This document shows positions 1-8,706 of a stretch of 64,000 bases of DNA, piece after piece (the first letter of the stretch is position 1; the number at the start of each line of letters is the position of its first letter). The position numbers were made by a program, and so were the translations under genes. The stretch covers positions 1-64,000 of the forward strand of contig JAEUQC010000059.1 of NCBI GenBank assembly GCA_016789905.1, in the 5' to 3' direction. The DNA comes from Bryobacterales bacterium. GTDB taxonomy: Bacteria; Acidobacteriota; Terriglobia; Bryobacterales; Bryobacteraceae. The notes beneath the pieces were generated by a model that was not told where the DNA came from, searched no databases, and was given only the letters and a program-made list of their open reading frames with translations.

Positions 1-1298
1 GTGTCCTGATCAACGGCGCCGCTCGCGCCCAGCGCCTTGCCATAGTAATAAATCAGCTTATAGCGATGTGTCCGGATGCCGTAATTGGCCGTTACATTGT
101 GGCCGCCACCCAGGTGCATCCAGTAGCGGTAGTACATCTCCTGGCGCCAACCCTTCGGCTTCTTTCCATCGAGCAGCGGCTTCAGGCTTACTCCCTGCAT
201 GTCCTTGGGCACGGCAGCGCCGGCAGTGTCGAGAAACGTCGGCGCGAAGTCCAGGTTCAGCACCATATCACTATTCACGGTGCCGGGCTTGGTATGGCCA
301 GGCCAGCGCACCAGCAGCGGCGTCCGCAGGCACTCCTCGTACATGAACCGCTTGTCGTACCAGCCGTGATCTCCCAGAAAGAAACCCTGATCGGAGTTGT
401 AAATGACGATGGTGTCGTCCGCGAGTTTTTCCTGGTCGAGGTAGTCAAGCACCCGGCCCACGTTGTCGTCCACCGATTGGATGCAGCGCAAATAGTCTTT
501 GATATAGACCTGGTAGGCCCACTTGCGCAGCGCGTTGCCCTCCAAGCCGGGCGGTGGATCCATCTTCAGGTCGGTCTTGGTGCTGTCCTGGCCCACACGC
601 ATCCTCGAGCGCTCCGCGGCGCCCGCGCGGCCCTTGTGTTCGTCGTAGAGATTATCGGGCTCGGGGATCTCGACGTCCTTAAACAGATCTTTGTACTTCG
701 GGCCGGGTTCCCAGGCGCGATGCGGCGCCTTATGGTGGCACATCAGGAAGAATGGCTTGTTCTTGTCGCGCTGCCTGAGCCAGTCGAGCGTGAAGTCGCC
801 AATAAGGTCCGTGCAGTAGCCGTCGTGCTTCTTGCGTGTGCCGTCCATGTCGATGAAGACGGGGTTGTGGTACAGGCCCTGGCCGGGAAGAACCTTCCAA
901 TAGTCGAAGCCCGTAGGGTTGGTGACTAGGTGCCACTTACCGATGATGGCGGTCTGGTAGCCCGCGGCCTGGAGATACTTGGCGACGTTAGGCGCGGCGG
1001 GGTCGATTTTATCGTTAAGCGTCTTGATGCCCGAGAGATGGGAGTATAGGCCGGTGAGGATAACACCCCGGCTGGGCGTGCAGATGGAGTTGGTGACAAA
1101 GCAGTTGGCAAAGCGCGTGCCGCCCTGCGCGAGGCGATCGATGTTCGGGGTTTTGTTGATCTTGCTGCCGTAGGCGCTGATGGCGTGGGCGGCGTGATCG
1201 TCCGACATGATGAAGATGATATTTGGACGTTTTTTTTGCGTTTGGGCGGAAAGCGCGGCACCGGCGAGGAGGGGAAAGAGTTTGCGGCGAGAGAGCAT
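1..1298 (-). CDS. Sulfatase, secreted (C-terminus beyond window)
   Basis: Type I formylglycine-dependent sulfatase, expected to hydrolyse sulfate esters outside the cytoplasm. The reading frame runs on the minus strand from an ATG at 1298 to the window edge without a stop, so the C-terminus is missing. The N-terminus MLSRRKLFPLLAGAALSAQT looks like a twin-arginine leader. Next comes the metal-binding segment PNIIFIMSDDHAAHA, then CTPSRG, the C-x-P-S-R motif whose Cys is converted to formylglycine, then GKWHL and a late YNSDQGFFLGDHGWYDKR metal/substrate segment. The order and spacing are normal for the family. Such enzymes commonly act on sulfated polysaccharides, but the substrate cannot be read from the sequence. 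No partner gene is visible; a Fic gene lies 13 bp upstream in the same direction. Confidence 0.93.
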   Translation of the reverse strand, partial: MLSRRKLFPLLAGAALSAQTQKKRPNIIFIMSDDHAAHAISAYGSKINKTPNIDRLAQGGTRFANCFVTNSICTPSRGVILTGLYSHLSGIKTLNDKIDPAAPNVAKYLQAAGYQTAIIGKWHLVTNPTGFDYWKVLPGQGLYHNPVFIDMDGTRKKHDGYCTDLIGDFTLDWLRQRDKNKPFFLMCHHKAPHRAWEPGPKYKDLFKDVEIPEPDNLYDEHKGRAGAAERSRMRVGQDSTKTDLKMDPPPGLEGNALRKWAYQVYIKDYLRCIQSVDDNVGRVLDYLDQEKLADDTIVIYNSDQGFFLGDHGWYDKRFMYEECLRTPLLVRWPGHTKPGTVNSDMVLNLDFAPTFLDTAGAAVPKDMQGVSLKPLLDGKKPKGWRQEMYYRYWMHLGGGHNVTANYGIRTHRYKLIYYYGKALGASGAVDQD

Positions 1299-1311
1299 CG
1301 GGATTAGCGTA

Positions 1312-2703
1312 TCAGAGCTGTTCTTGCCACAGCAGCAGCGACCTCAACAACTGCCCTTCAAACCCGTTCGCAAACCGCGACTGAAGCTGGGAAAGCGGTT
1401 CGGCGCCGGTGATGAGGAAGTACTCGGCAAAGGGCTCAAAAGCAGGCCTGGCCGTCTCGCTTGGCGGCGTCAGAAAGACAACCGCCGCGGCCAACCGGTT
1501 CTTCGCTTCACCCGGCTCGTGAAAGCTACAGACGATCTCCCAGGAGGGGACTGCGTTCTGGCGGAGCGCAAAAGTGCGGCTGGTACTGGTAAAGCGCGGT
1601 TCGTAGTCGAGTGGCGCTGTCTGCAGCCAGGCAATGTCGCTGGGATGTATCACGATGCGGGAGCAGTTCAGTCGCCGATTCGGCGTTGCGCGCCCGACGT
1701 TAAGTTGGCCGATGAGGCGTTCGAATCGGCCCGTTACTATTTCGCCGAGCGCCGCAACGGCGGTTTCGAGTGCTTCTGATTGCACACTCTCTTCAGGGTA
1801 TAGCCCATCGAGTTTGGCTCGGATGATCTCCATCACTTGATCCAGCGACTGTTCGCCATTACCGCCGCGGTGCGCAAACGCCGCGGCTGCGCTCATCTTC
1901 ACCACCTGGCGGCGTTGCAGCGCGCGGAACCGTTCGACGAGAGGGCGGAAGTCGCGGCCGTCCGCCTTTTCCAGTGCGTCAAAGTAGATCGCCTTCTCGC
2001 TCGCCCGAATGATGAGCGGGAATCGTCCGCCCTGGATTAACAGCAGCGATGCCAACGCACGAGCCGTTCGCCCATTGCCATCCGGGTATGGGTGGATCTC
2101 TGCGAAACGGTGGTGAAACCACGCCGCCCGGATCTCTACCGGAACCCTCCGGGCCGCATAATCCGCCGACAGCTCCATTGGGCGGTCCATCTCCGCCGCC
2201 ACATGCTCCGGCGTGCAGTATTCGTGAACACATCCGTCCTGGAGCCTTACCCGGTATGGCAGTGCCTTTCATTTGCCTAATTCGAAGTCATGCGGCGTGC
2301 TTCGCAGCAGGTGGGCGTGGAGTTCGTGGATGAAACTGGTGCCCAATCGGCGTTCGGCCTTGACGAACGAGAACAGCCCCTCCACCACTTCGATTTGATC
2401 GCGGATCACCTGCGCCACTCGTTCCGATGACCAGGCGCTGGCGTCGCCGGGAATTCGGTCCGCGCGCACTCCGTGGGCCAGCAGTGTTTCCGTCACACCT
2501 CTATCCCAGTGATAGAGGTCCTCCACCATTCCGGTTTCGATACTCCACTCGGTTAGCATCCGCTCACGTAGCCGCTTTGCCGCTTCCGCGCCCAATTCTG
2601 CGCGAAGGTCTGCGGCGACGCTCTGCATCGCGGTCAGTTCCATGTCGGCCCATGACTTCCAATCGTCCGGTAAAGGCGCAATCGGACGCCAAACATGTCC
2701 CAT
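1312..2703 (-). pseudogene. Fic family protein interrupted by an in-frame TGA
   Basis: A Fic-domain protein (AMP- or other nucleotide transfer to protein hydroxyls) read in one frame from ATG 2703 to the stop at 1312, but with a TGA at 2271-2269. The first part (144 residues) holds the helical N-terminal Fic region. After the TGA the frame continues without any shift: 22 codons including DGCVHEYCTPEHVAAEM, then the active-site motif HPYPDGNGRTAR with its catalytic His, then a C-terminal region of about 200 residues. The TGA sits where relatives read roughly G-x-aromatic-K-x-L-P, so one TGG-to-TGA change would explain it. A GTG at 2202 could restart translation and give a 296-residue protein that keeps the catalytic loop but loses the N-terminal part. 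Pseudogene, sequencing error and restart are all possible. Confidence 0.82.
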
Positions 2704-2756
2704 GAATCGACGCTACCGCAAGTTGATCTCGGCCACGGAGAGGGTACGATGAAGTC

Positions 2757-3287
2757 ATGCCCAGCCAAAAAGTGGGCGAGCAGATCGCGACCGCCGTTTC
2801 CGCAGTGGAAGGGCATATCCATGTCATCCGAGGCCAGCGCGTCATCCTCGACAATTGTCTCGCCAGTCTTTACGAAGTGGAGACGAAGTCCATCAATCGC
2901 GCAGTGAAACGTCACGCCGAACGATTCCCCATAGACTTCCTATTCCAGCTAACCGAAATCGAAGCGGCAGACTTGAGGTCCCAAATTGGTACCTCAAGAT
3001 CACACGGAGGCCGAAGATACCTCCCCTACGCCTTCACCGAGCAAGGTGTCGCCATGCTCTCCTCCGTACTCAACAGCCAGCGCGCCATCCAAGTGAACAT
3101 CGCCATTATGCGCGCCTTCGTCAAGACGCGCGAGTCCGCCCTCGCCCACAACGACCTCGTCCGCCAACTAAACGCCATGGAAAAGAAGTACGACTCGCAG
3201 TTCCAGGTCGTCTTCACTGCCATCAAGAAGCTAATGGAGCCAATTCCATCCAAGCCCAAAAAGCGAATTGGATTCCGCGAATCCTGA
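2757..3287 (+). CDS. ORF6N domain protein
   Basis: A 176-residue protein whose residues ~20-105 fit the ORF6N domain, a DNA-binding module known from phage antirepressor-like proteins. Visible signatures are IRGQRVILDNCLASLYEVETKSINRAVKRHAERFPIDF in outline (only the opening quoted is needed: IRGQRVILD), then FQLTEIE, RYLPYAFTEQGVAMLSSVL and RAIQVNIAIMRAFV. The C-terminal third is Lys-rich and probably helical. Chromosomal ORF6N genes are often single genes of unknown function scattered in acidobacterial and Bacteroidetes genomes. It is divergent from the broken Fic gene (53 bp apart) and convergent with typA (12 bp apart). No phage or transposase gene lies nearby, so its job is not shown by context. 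Confidence 0.87.
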   Translation: MPSQKVGEQIATAVSAVEGHIHVIRGQRVILDNCLASLYEVETKSINRAVKRHAERFPIDFLFQLTEIEAADLRSQIGTSRSHGGRRYLPYAFTEQGVAMLSSVLNSQRAIQVNIAIMRAFVKTRESALAHNDLVRQLNAMEKKYDSQFQVVFTAIKKLMEPIPSKPKKRIGFRES

Positions 3288-3299
3288 TTCGCTTCCGTA

Positions 3300-5105
3300 C
3301 TACCGCTGATTCGCTTTCAGGATCTTCTTCCGCAACCGGATCGATTGCGGCGTCACTTCCACGAACTCATCGTCCTTGATGAACTCAATGGCCTGCTCCA
3401 GGTTCAACACGCGCGGCGGAACAATGCGGACGGCGTCATCAGCGCTCGACGAACGCATATTCGTCAGTTTCTTTTCACGCACGATATTCACGTCCAGATC
3501 GTTATTTCGCGCGTTCTCCCCGATGATCTGGCCCTCATAAACTTCCGTCATCGGCTGCACAAAAATGGTCCCGCGCTCCTGCAAACTCTCAATTGCGTGC
3601 GGCGTCGTCTTGCCATTGCGGTCAGCGATCAGCGCGCCCGTCGGCCGGCTTTCGATATCCCCCTGCCACTCAATGTAGCCGTGGAACAGTGAGTTCAGAA
3701 TCGCCGTGCCGCGCGTCTCCGTCAGCAGTTCTCCGCGAATACCGATCAACCCGCGCGACGGCACCAGGAACTCCAGCCGCACGCGGCCCGATCCGTGATT
3801 GATCATCTTCGACATCTTGCCCTTGCGCGCGCCAATCCGTTCCATCACCACGCCCACGAAGCTTTCCGGGCAATCGATGGTCAACGTTTCCAGCGGCTCC
3901 TGCACCTGGCCGTCCACCTTGCGCGTGATGATTTCCGGCCGCCCCACCATCAACTCGAACCCTTCGCGGCGCATCATTTCAATCAGAATCGCCAACTGCA
4001 ATTCGCCGCGGCCCATCACCTTGAACGACTCCGGCGAACCTGCGTCTTCCACGCGTATCGACACGTTCGTCAGCAGTTCCTTGTCCAGCCGGTCCCGCAG
4101 GTTGCGCGACGTTACATACTGGCCTTCCCGGCCCGAAAACGGCGACGTATTCACCGTGAACGTCATCGCAATCGTGGGTTCGTCGATCTGAATCACCGGC
4201 AGCGGCATCGGTGTCTCTACATTCGATACCGTTTCGCCAATCGTGATTCCTTCCACTCCCGCGATCGCCAAAATGGACCCCGGTACCGCCAGCGTTTCCT
4301 CCACCCGCTTCAGGCCCGAAAACGAATACATCTTCGTGATTCGCGTCTTCTGAATCTTGCCGTCCAGCTTGCACACCGACACTTCATCGCCCAGTTTCAA
4401 CGTGCCATTGAACACGCGTCCAATGGCCAGCCGGCCCAGGTAATCCGAGTAGTCCAGATTCGCCACCAGCAACTGCAGCGGCGTATCCGGATTTCCCTTC
4501 GGCGCCGGAATATGCTTCAAGATGGTCTCAAACAGCGGCTCCAGGTTCTCGCTTGGGTCGTCGACGGACATCTTGGCGATGCCCTTCTTCCCGTTCGTGT
4601 AGATCACCGGGAAATCGAGCTGATCCTCCGTCGCGTCCAGATCGATGAACAGGTCGTACACCTCGTTCAACACTTCCTGCGGGCGCGCGTCGGGCCGGTC
4701 GATCTTGTTGATTACAACGATCGGCGCGAGCTTGGCCTCCAGCGATTTCTGCAGCACATAACGCGTCTGCGGCAGCGGGCCTTCGCTAGCGTCCACCAGC
4801 AGCACAACGCCGTCGATGATCTTCAACGCCCGTTCCACTTCACCGCCAAAATCGCTGTGGCCGGGCGTGTCCACGATGTTTATCGTGTAGTCTTTGTAAT
4901 GAACCCCGGTCGTTTTGGCCAGAATCGTGATCCCACGCTCCCGTTCCAAATCGTTGGAATCCATGACGCGCTCGGTCTGCGCTTCGTTCTCGCGATAGAT
5001 GCCGCTTTGACGGAACATCGAATCAACCAGCGTGGTCTTGCCGTGGTCTACGTGCGCAATAATCGCAATATTGCGGATGAAAGAGGAGGGATTGGTGGAG
5101 CTCAA
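3300..5105 (-). CDS. typA: Ribosome-associated GTPase TypA/BipA
   Basis: Translational GTPase of the EF-G superfamily that binds the 70S ribosome and helps 50S assembly and stress adaptation. At 601 residues it has the usual family length. The G domain is complete: [15 protein letters not shown] (P-loop), [10 protein letters not shown] (switch I), [15 protein letters not shown] (switch II), NKIDRPDAR (guanine specificity). These are followed by the beta-barrel domain, EF-G-like domains III and V ([20 protein letters not shown]) and the BipA-specific C-terminal domain. The start is a TTG at 5105; the ATG ten bases upstream is out of frame. It is divergent from der with a 54-bp shared promoter region. 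Confidence 0.97.
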   Translation of the reverse strand: MSSTNPSSFIRNIAIIAHVDHGKTTLVDSMFRQSGIYRENEAQTERVMDSNDLERERGITILAKTTGVHYKDYTINIVDTPGHSDFGGEVERALKIIDGVVLLVDASEGPLPQTRYVLQKSLEAKLAPIVVINKIDRPDARPQEVLNEVYDLFIDLDATEDQLDFPVIYTNGKKGIAKMSVDDPSENLEPLFETILKHIPAPKGNPDTPLQLLVANLDYSDYLGRLAIGRVFNGTLKLGDEVSVCKLDGKIQKTRITKMYSFSGLKRVEETLAVPGSILAIAGVEGITIGETVSNVETPMPLPVIQIDEPTIAMTFTVNTSPFSGREGQYVTSRNLRDRLDKELLTNVSIRVEDAGSPESFKVMGRGELQLAILIEMMRREGFELMVGRPEIITRKVDGQVQEPLETLTIDCPESFVGVVMERIGARKGKMSKMINHGSGRVRLEFLVPSRGLIGIRGELLTETRGTAILNSLFHGYIEWQGDIESRPTGALIADRNGKTTPHAIESLQERGTIFVQPMTEVYEGQIIGENARNNDLDVNIVREKKLTNMRSSSADDAVRIVPPRVLNLEQAIEFIKDDEFVEVTPQSIRLRKKILKANQR

Positions 5106-5159
5106 ACTCTTTCATTGTCCCACGTTCCTGTCCCTCCGCGGGTGATATCCTGAATATTA

Positions 5160-6674
5160 ATGGCTGAAACTGATCGTTTGCCGTGTGTTGTTATCGTCGG
5201 CAGGCCAAATGTGGGGAAATCCACATTGTTCAATGCCATCACCGGAAGCCGCCGTTCCATCGTCGGCGATGAGCCTGGAATCACCCGTGACCGTATCGGC
5301 GGCATCGCCGAACACGGACGCAAACGTTTCGAACTTATCGATACCGGCGGCATTGTCCCCGACGACCACGCGCTTATCCCCTCCCAAATCCTGCGGCAGG
5401 CCCGCTTCGCTCTCGATGCGGCGGACCACATCATCTTCGTCATTGACGGCCGCACCGAAATCACCTCCAACGACCGTGAACTGGCGCTGATGCTGCGCAA
5501 GCTCAATAAGCCGCTTCTCCTCGCTGTCAACAAAATCGACACCGATAAGAACCAGCACCTGGTCGACGACTTTCACCAACTGGGCATCGCCCCCGTGTTC
5601 GGTATCTCCGCCGAACACCGCGCAGGCATCTACGAGATGCTCGACCTTGTCACCGCGCCGTTCCCGGAAACGCCCCGGCCCGCCCCGCTCGAAGAGGGCG
5701 AAGAGACGCCCGCGAAAAAGACGCCGCCCATCAAGGTTTCCATCATCGGCCGGCCCAACGTCGGCAAGTCCACGCTCATCAACGCCATCGTCGGCGAGGA
5801 ACGCTCTATCGTATCTCCCGTCGCCGGCACCACGCGCGATACCGTCGATGAGCAGATTACCCACAAGGGCGTGGACTACCTGTTCATGGACACCGCCGGC
5901 ATTCGCCGCAAAGGCAAGACGCACCTGATGGCCGAAAAACTCAGCGTCGTCATGGCCCGCCGGCACATCCGCATGGCGCACGTGGTCTTGCTCGTGATCG
6001 ACGCCACCGAAGGCCCTCTCGGCCAGGACGCCACCATCGCCGGCTATGCCCATGAAGAGGGCCGCGCGCTGATTGTGGTCGTCAACAAATGGGACGCCGC
6101 GCCGGACAAAAATAAAGCCAAGTTTGAAGACGAACTCCGCGACGAACTGAAGTTCCTCGAATACGCCCAGGTGGCCTTCGTCTCGGCGAAAACCGGCAGC
6201 GGTGTGGGCCAGTTGTTCGAGATGATCCGCAACGCCCACAAGTGGGCGTCGCACCGCGTCGGCACTGGCGAGTTGAACCGCTTCTCCATGGGACTCGTTC
6301 TGGAGCCCGACACGCGCATCAAGTACATCACCCAGGCCTCCATTCGCCCGCCTACGTTTATCGTTTTCCCGGACAAAAAGCGCGAACTGCACTTCTCCGC
6401 CGAGCGCCAGTTGGTCAATCGTCTCCGCGACGCCTTCGGCTTTCGCGGCACGCCCATCACCATCAAAGTGAAGTTCTCCGCTAACCCGTTTGAAGGCCTG
6501 CGGAAGAACGAACCCGCCAAGCGCCCCCCGCGCAACACCGCGCAGAAATCGGTGAAACGCACCGGTGGCGAGTCGTCAAAGAGCGCGCCGAAGCGCAAAG
6601 CCGGCACTGGCAAGAACGCCGCCCGCCGCGCCAAAAGCGGCACCGTTCGCAACAAGCAAAAGGGAAAGAAGTAG
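5160..6674 (+). CDS. der: Ribosome biogenesis GTPase Der (EngA)
   Basis: Essential GTPase with two tandem G domains that acts in late 50S subunit assembly. G1 begins VGRPNVGKSTLFNAITGSRR near residue 13, with its DTGG motif following. G2 begins IGRPNVGKSTLINAI near residue 197, with DTAGIRRKGK and NKWD motifs. A KH-like domain of ~80 residues follows (RPPTFIVFPDK, FRGTPITIKVKF). The last ~55 residues are a Lys/Arg/Ala-rich tail that is longer than the E. coli tail and probably binds RNA. Total 504 residues. It is divergent from typA and is followed 7 bp after the stop by a strong hairpin. Confidence 0.97.
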   Translation: MAETDRLPCVVIVGRPNVGKSTLFNAITGSRRSIVGDEPGITRDRIGGIAEHGRKRFELIDTGGIVPDDHALIPSQILRQARFALDAADHIIFVIDGRTEITSNDRELALMLRKLNKPLLLAVNKIDTDKNQHLVDDFHQLGIAPVFGISAEHRAGIYEMLDLVTAPFPETPRPAPLEEGEETPAKKTPPIKVSIIGRPNVGKSTLINAIVGEERSIVSPVAGTTRDTVDEQITHKGVDYLFMDTAGIRRKGKTHLMAEKLSVVMARRHIRMAHVVLLVIDATEGPLGQDATIAGYAHEEGRALIVVVNKWDAAPDKNKAKFEDELRDELKFLEYAQVAFVSAKTGSGVGQLFEMIRNAHKWASHRVGTGELNRFSMGLVLEPDTRIKYITQASIRPPTFIVFPDKKRELHFSAERQLVNRLRDAFGFRGTPITIKVKFSANPFEGLRKNEPAKRPPRNTAQKSVKRTGGESSKSAPKRKAGTGKNAARRAKSGTVRNKQKGKK

Positions 6675-6680
6675 GAAGCC

Positions 6681-6713
6681 GCGGGCCCGCCACCGCCATC
6701 GGTGCGGGCCCGC
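6681..6713. terminator. Bidirectional GC-rich hairpin between der and permease
   Basis: The 10-base palindrome GCGGGCCCGC occurs twice, at 6681-6690 and 6704-6713, and the inner bases ACCG/CGGT also pair. Together they form a 14-bp stem with one bulged C and a loop of four bases. It lies 7 bp after the der stop and 9 bp before the stop of the convergent permease gene, the expected place for a shared terminator. The T-run on either side is weak. Confidence 0.65.
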
Positions 6714-6721
6714 CAATCCTT

Positions 6722-8023
6722 CTAACGCCCAGCCGCCCGAGTCTTCACGGCAACAATCGCCGGCTGAAGACCCGCCTTTGCCAACACACCGTAAACCACT
6801 AGGCCGACGATGAAGCTATAAACAACCGCCGGCTGATAGCTGCTCTGAATGCCAACGGCGAAGCCCGCGGCCCACGCGCCATACCCCGCCCAGTTCACGC
6901 CCTGCCGCGGGCCGGACCATTCTTTTCCCGAAAGAAAATAATCGGCCACCATCGCGCCGCAGATCGGCCCGAACGAAGCACCCACAATCGAGAACACCGC
7001 GGCCAGGTTTGCCGCCGCCCCAGTGATCGCCAGCACGATCGCCACGGTCACACCCGCCATCGTCGATGACATGCGCGGAACCCCCGGAATCATTGTCGAA
7101 AAGCTGTTCCCCGCAATGAACGCGCAGAAGCAGGCCGGCGTGATCGACGCCACCGCGAACAGGATGAACATTGCCGAAGCCAGAAACCCGCCCTGCGCCC
7201 CGATCACCGCGTCGTAGGAATAACTCGTGATGGATGTGTCCAACGCGCGCGCTCCCGCCACCGACAATATCGGCAACCCGCCCGCGATCACGATTGCCAG
7301 CGCGATGCCCGTCAGCCCTCCCATCCGCACGTCGCGCTCGTCGCGGCTGTTCATGCCGAAGTCTACGCCCGCGGCGCCCGCTGTCGCGAAGAAGCCAATC
7401 ACCGTTTGCAGAATCGTTAGAACCGCGCCCGTCGCATCGTCCGCCGCCGGCTTATGCAGCCCCATTCCGCCCATGTTCTTGAAGAACACGAACAGAATCA
7501 TCAGCAGCGGAATCGCGTTCAGAAACAGCGATGCCTTAGCCACATACTGAATGCCCTTCACGCCGATGTAGGCCATGATGTAGCCCCAGAGTATCGCGAC
7601 GATCGCGAACTCCACCGAGCCTGGCCCCGCTGCCGATCCCGCTGCTTTCAAAATGAACGTAGTCGAATAAAACGTCCCCACCGCGAACCATCCCAACTGC
7701 AACAGGCCCATCAGGAGGCCCGGCATCAAGTAGCCTCCCGCCGTGCCGAATGTCGAACTTCCCACCACATACAACGGCAGACCGGTCTTCATGCCAAGCA
7801 TGCCCGGCACGTAGTAGAACAGCGCGTAGCTCAACGCGCCCGCCAGCGCCAGAGCCAATAAACACAGGCCTAAACTGGCCTTTTCTATCGTTCCCTGGGC
7901 CAGGGTCTGATAGAACGCGATCCAAAGAAAAACGCCCGCGTAACTGGGCGCCGTGTTCACGAACCACGGGGCGCGGTTCGACGCCGGATTCGGCGCGGTC
8001 TTTTCTATGTAAGCAGGAAGCAT
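6722..8023 (-). CDS. NCS1-like cytosine/purine permease
   Basis: Inner-membrane transporter of 433 residues with about twelve hydrophobic segments and short loops, resembling the nucleobase-cation symporter 1 (CodB-type) family. Supporting features are an N-terminal NRAPWFVNTAPSYAGVFLW segment before the first helix, glycine-rich helices (GALSYALFYYVPGMLG, GSSTFGTAGGYLMPG), and GPICGAMVADYFLSGKEW near the C-terminus, which matches the conserved P-x-x-G-x-x-x-x-D-Y-F region of NCS1 proteins. Cytosine, purine, hydantoin or a related heterocycle is the likely substrate, but specificity cannot be assigned. No nucleobase-degradation gene lies next to it. It converges on der. Confidence 0.82.
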   Translation of the reverse strand: MLPAYIEKTAPNPASNRAPWFVNTAPSYAGVFLWIAFYQTLAQGTIEKASLGLCLLALALAGALSYALFYYVPGMLGMKTGLPLYVVGSSTFGTAGGYLMPGLLMGLLQLGWFAVGTFYSTTFILKAAGSAAGPGSVEFAIVAILWGYIMAYIGVKGIQYVAKASLFLNAIPLLMILFVFFKNMGGMGLHKPAADDATGAVLTILQTVIGFFATAGAAGVDFGMNSRDERDVRMGGLTGIALAIVIAGGLPILSVAGARALDTSITSYSYDAVIGAQGGFLASAMFILFAVASITPACFCAFIAGNSFSTMIPGVPRMSSTMAGVTVAIVLAITGAAANLAAVFSIVGASFGPICGAMVADYFLSGKEWSGPRQGVNWAGYGAWAAGFAVGIQSSYQPAVVYSFIVGLVVYGVLAKAGLQPAIVAVKTRAAGR

Positions 8024-8059
8024 GGGGTGAAAGTATATCGTGTCCCGCCGCCAAAACGA

Positions 8060-8085
8060 ATCGGCCCCGGTTGCCCGGGGCCGAT
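8060..8085 (-). terminator. Intrinsic terminator of the H1-like gene
   Basis: A perfect 11-bp stem (8060-8070 with 8075-8085) closes a TTGC loop. On the minus strand it is followed by a T-rich stretch (TTCGTTTTGG). It lies 44 bp past the stop of the H1-like gene at 8130, in the right orientation to end its transcript. Confidence 0.75.
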
Positions 8086-8129
8086 CGCTTACTACTGGCT
8101 ATTCGCATTCCCTTGGCAGGGAAACGAGG

Positions 8130-8336
8130 TTACTTTTTCTTGGCGTCAGCCTTCTTGGCCGGTGCCGCGGCTTTCTTCGCCGGAGCGGCAGCCTTCTTGG
8201 CCGGAGCCGCAGCCTTTTTGGCCGGAGCGGCGGCTTTCTTAGCCGGTGCAGCAGCCTTCTTTGCCGGGGCAGCAGCCTTCTTGGCCGGAGCGGCCTTTTT
8301 GGCGGGGGCTGCCTTTTTGGCGGTAGCGTATTTCAT
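8130..8336 (-). CDS. Histone H1-like Lys/Ala/Pro-repeat protein
   Basis: A 68-residue, extremely basic protein. After MKYAT it consists of two AKKAAP units, then six 7-residue PAKKAAA-type units, ending ADAKKK. Such tails resemble histone H1 C-termini and bacterial H1-like or AlgP-type proteins, and are expected to bind and compact DNA non-specifically. The ATG at 8336 is chosen because an AGGGAG ribosome-binding site lies eight bases upstream and the repeat begins at once; a longer in-frame extension upstream has no such character. It has its own consensus-like promoter, a leader hairpin and a downstream terminator, so it is a single-gene transcript. Slippage at the repeats could vary its length. 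Confidence 0.8.
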   Translation of the reverse strand: MKYATAKKAAPAKKAAPAKKAAAPAKKAAAPAKKAAAPAKKAAAPAKKAAAPAKKAAAPAKKADAKKK

Positions 8337-8356
8337 CGAGTGATTCTCCCTAACAT

Positions 8357-8385
8357 CAAAAAATCGCGATCTCCTAAGAGATCGC
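8357..8385 (-). terminator. Terminator-like hairpin in the leader of the H1-like gene
   Basis: On the minus strand an 8-bp perfect stem, GCGATCTC with GAGATCGC (8385-8366), closes a four-base TTAG loop and is followed two bases later by six T residues (8363-8358). This is an intrinsic-terminator shape, but it lies between the promoter (8397-8425) and the start codon at 8336. It may attenuate the gene or protect the 5' end of its mRNA. No upstream minus-strand gene exists that it could be terminating. Confidence 0.6.
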
Positions 8386-8396
8386 AGCGTGTCCCA

Positions 8397-8425
8397 TATA
8401 TAAATTTGTTTGCGATGCAAGTCAA
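8397..8425 (-). promoter_or_regulatory. Sigma-70-type promoter of the H1-like gene
   Basis: Read on the minus strand, TTGACT (8425-8420) and TATATA (8402-8397) are separated by exactly 17 bases, close to the housekeeping consensus. Transcription would start near 8390, giving a leader of about 55 nt with a hairpin almost at its 5' end. The surrounding 8340-8700 stretch is notably AT-richer than the genes around it. Confidence 0.7.
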
Positions 8426-8706
8426 GCGAAAAGTGAAGCGTGACATGCGTCAAACCACGTCCAGTAAAGGGGCTGAGCGAAAAAAACGAAGATGCGCGAA
8501 AATGTTTGATGAGACGAAATGCATTTTGAGCCAATAAAAATGGGCCTTCCACGCACTGCCGCAAATTTCGCTGTTCTCTCTCACGTCTCGCGCCACTCTG
8601 TGCTGACCGTTGAAAAAAAATTTTCGCCGATGCGCGTGTCACCTCTCGCGGCCCCATTTTTCAAGGGTCCGCCGCACACGCACGCACCCATTGCCGGGAG
8701 TCGAAC
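8426..8706. other. AT-rich intergenic region, no gene seen
   Basis: This stretch separates the divergent H1-like gene and rlpA. It contains short A and T runs (for example near 8610-8622) and presumably the rlpA promoter, but no pair of -35/-10 boxes with good spacing could be picked for rlpA. No convincing RNA gene or coding frame was found. Confidence 0.5.

Noticed and set aside
2269..2271. TGA in the Fic gene as a selenocysteine codon
   Set aside because: The position is not a catalytic site in Fic proteins, and no SECIS-like stem was seen just downstream; a Trp-to-stop change is simpler.
3795..5153. 452-codon plus-strand frame opposite typA
   Set aside because: It is antisense to a clear TypA gene, is rich in Arg/His as expected from a shadow of GC-rich code, and shows no family resemblance.
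5157..6392. 411-codon minus-strand frame opposite der
   Set aside because: It is the reverse of two intact G domains and has low-complexity Asp/Gly/Val composition typical of a shadow.
8130..8657. Longer 175-residue form of the H1-like protein
   Set aside because: The extra N-terminal part spans the promoter and leader hairpin and lacks basic repeat character; the ATG at 8336 has its own ribosome-binding site.
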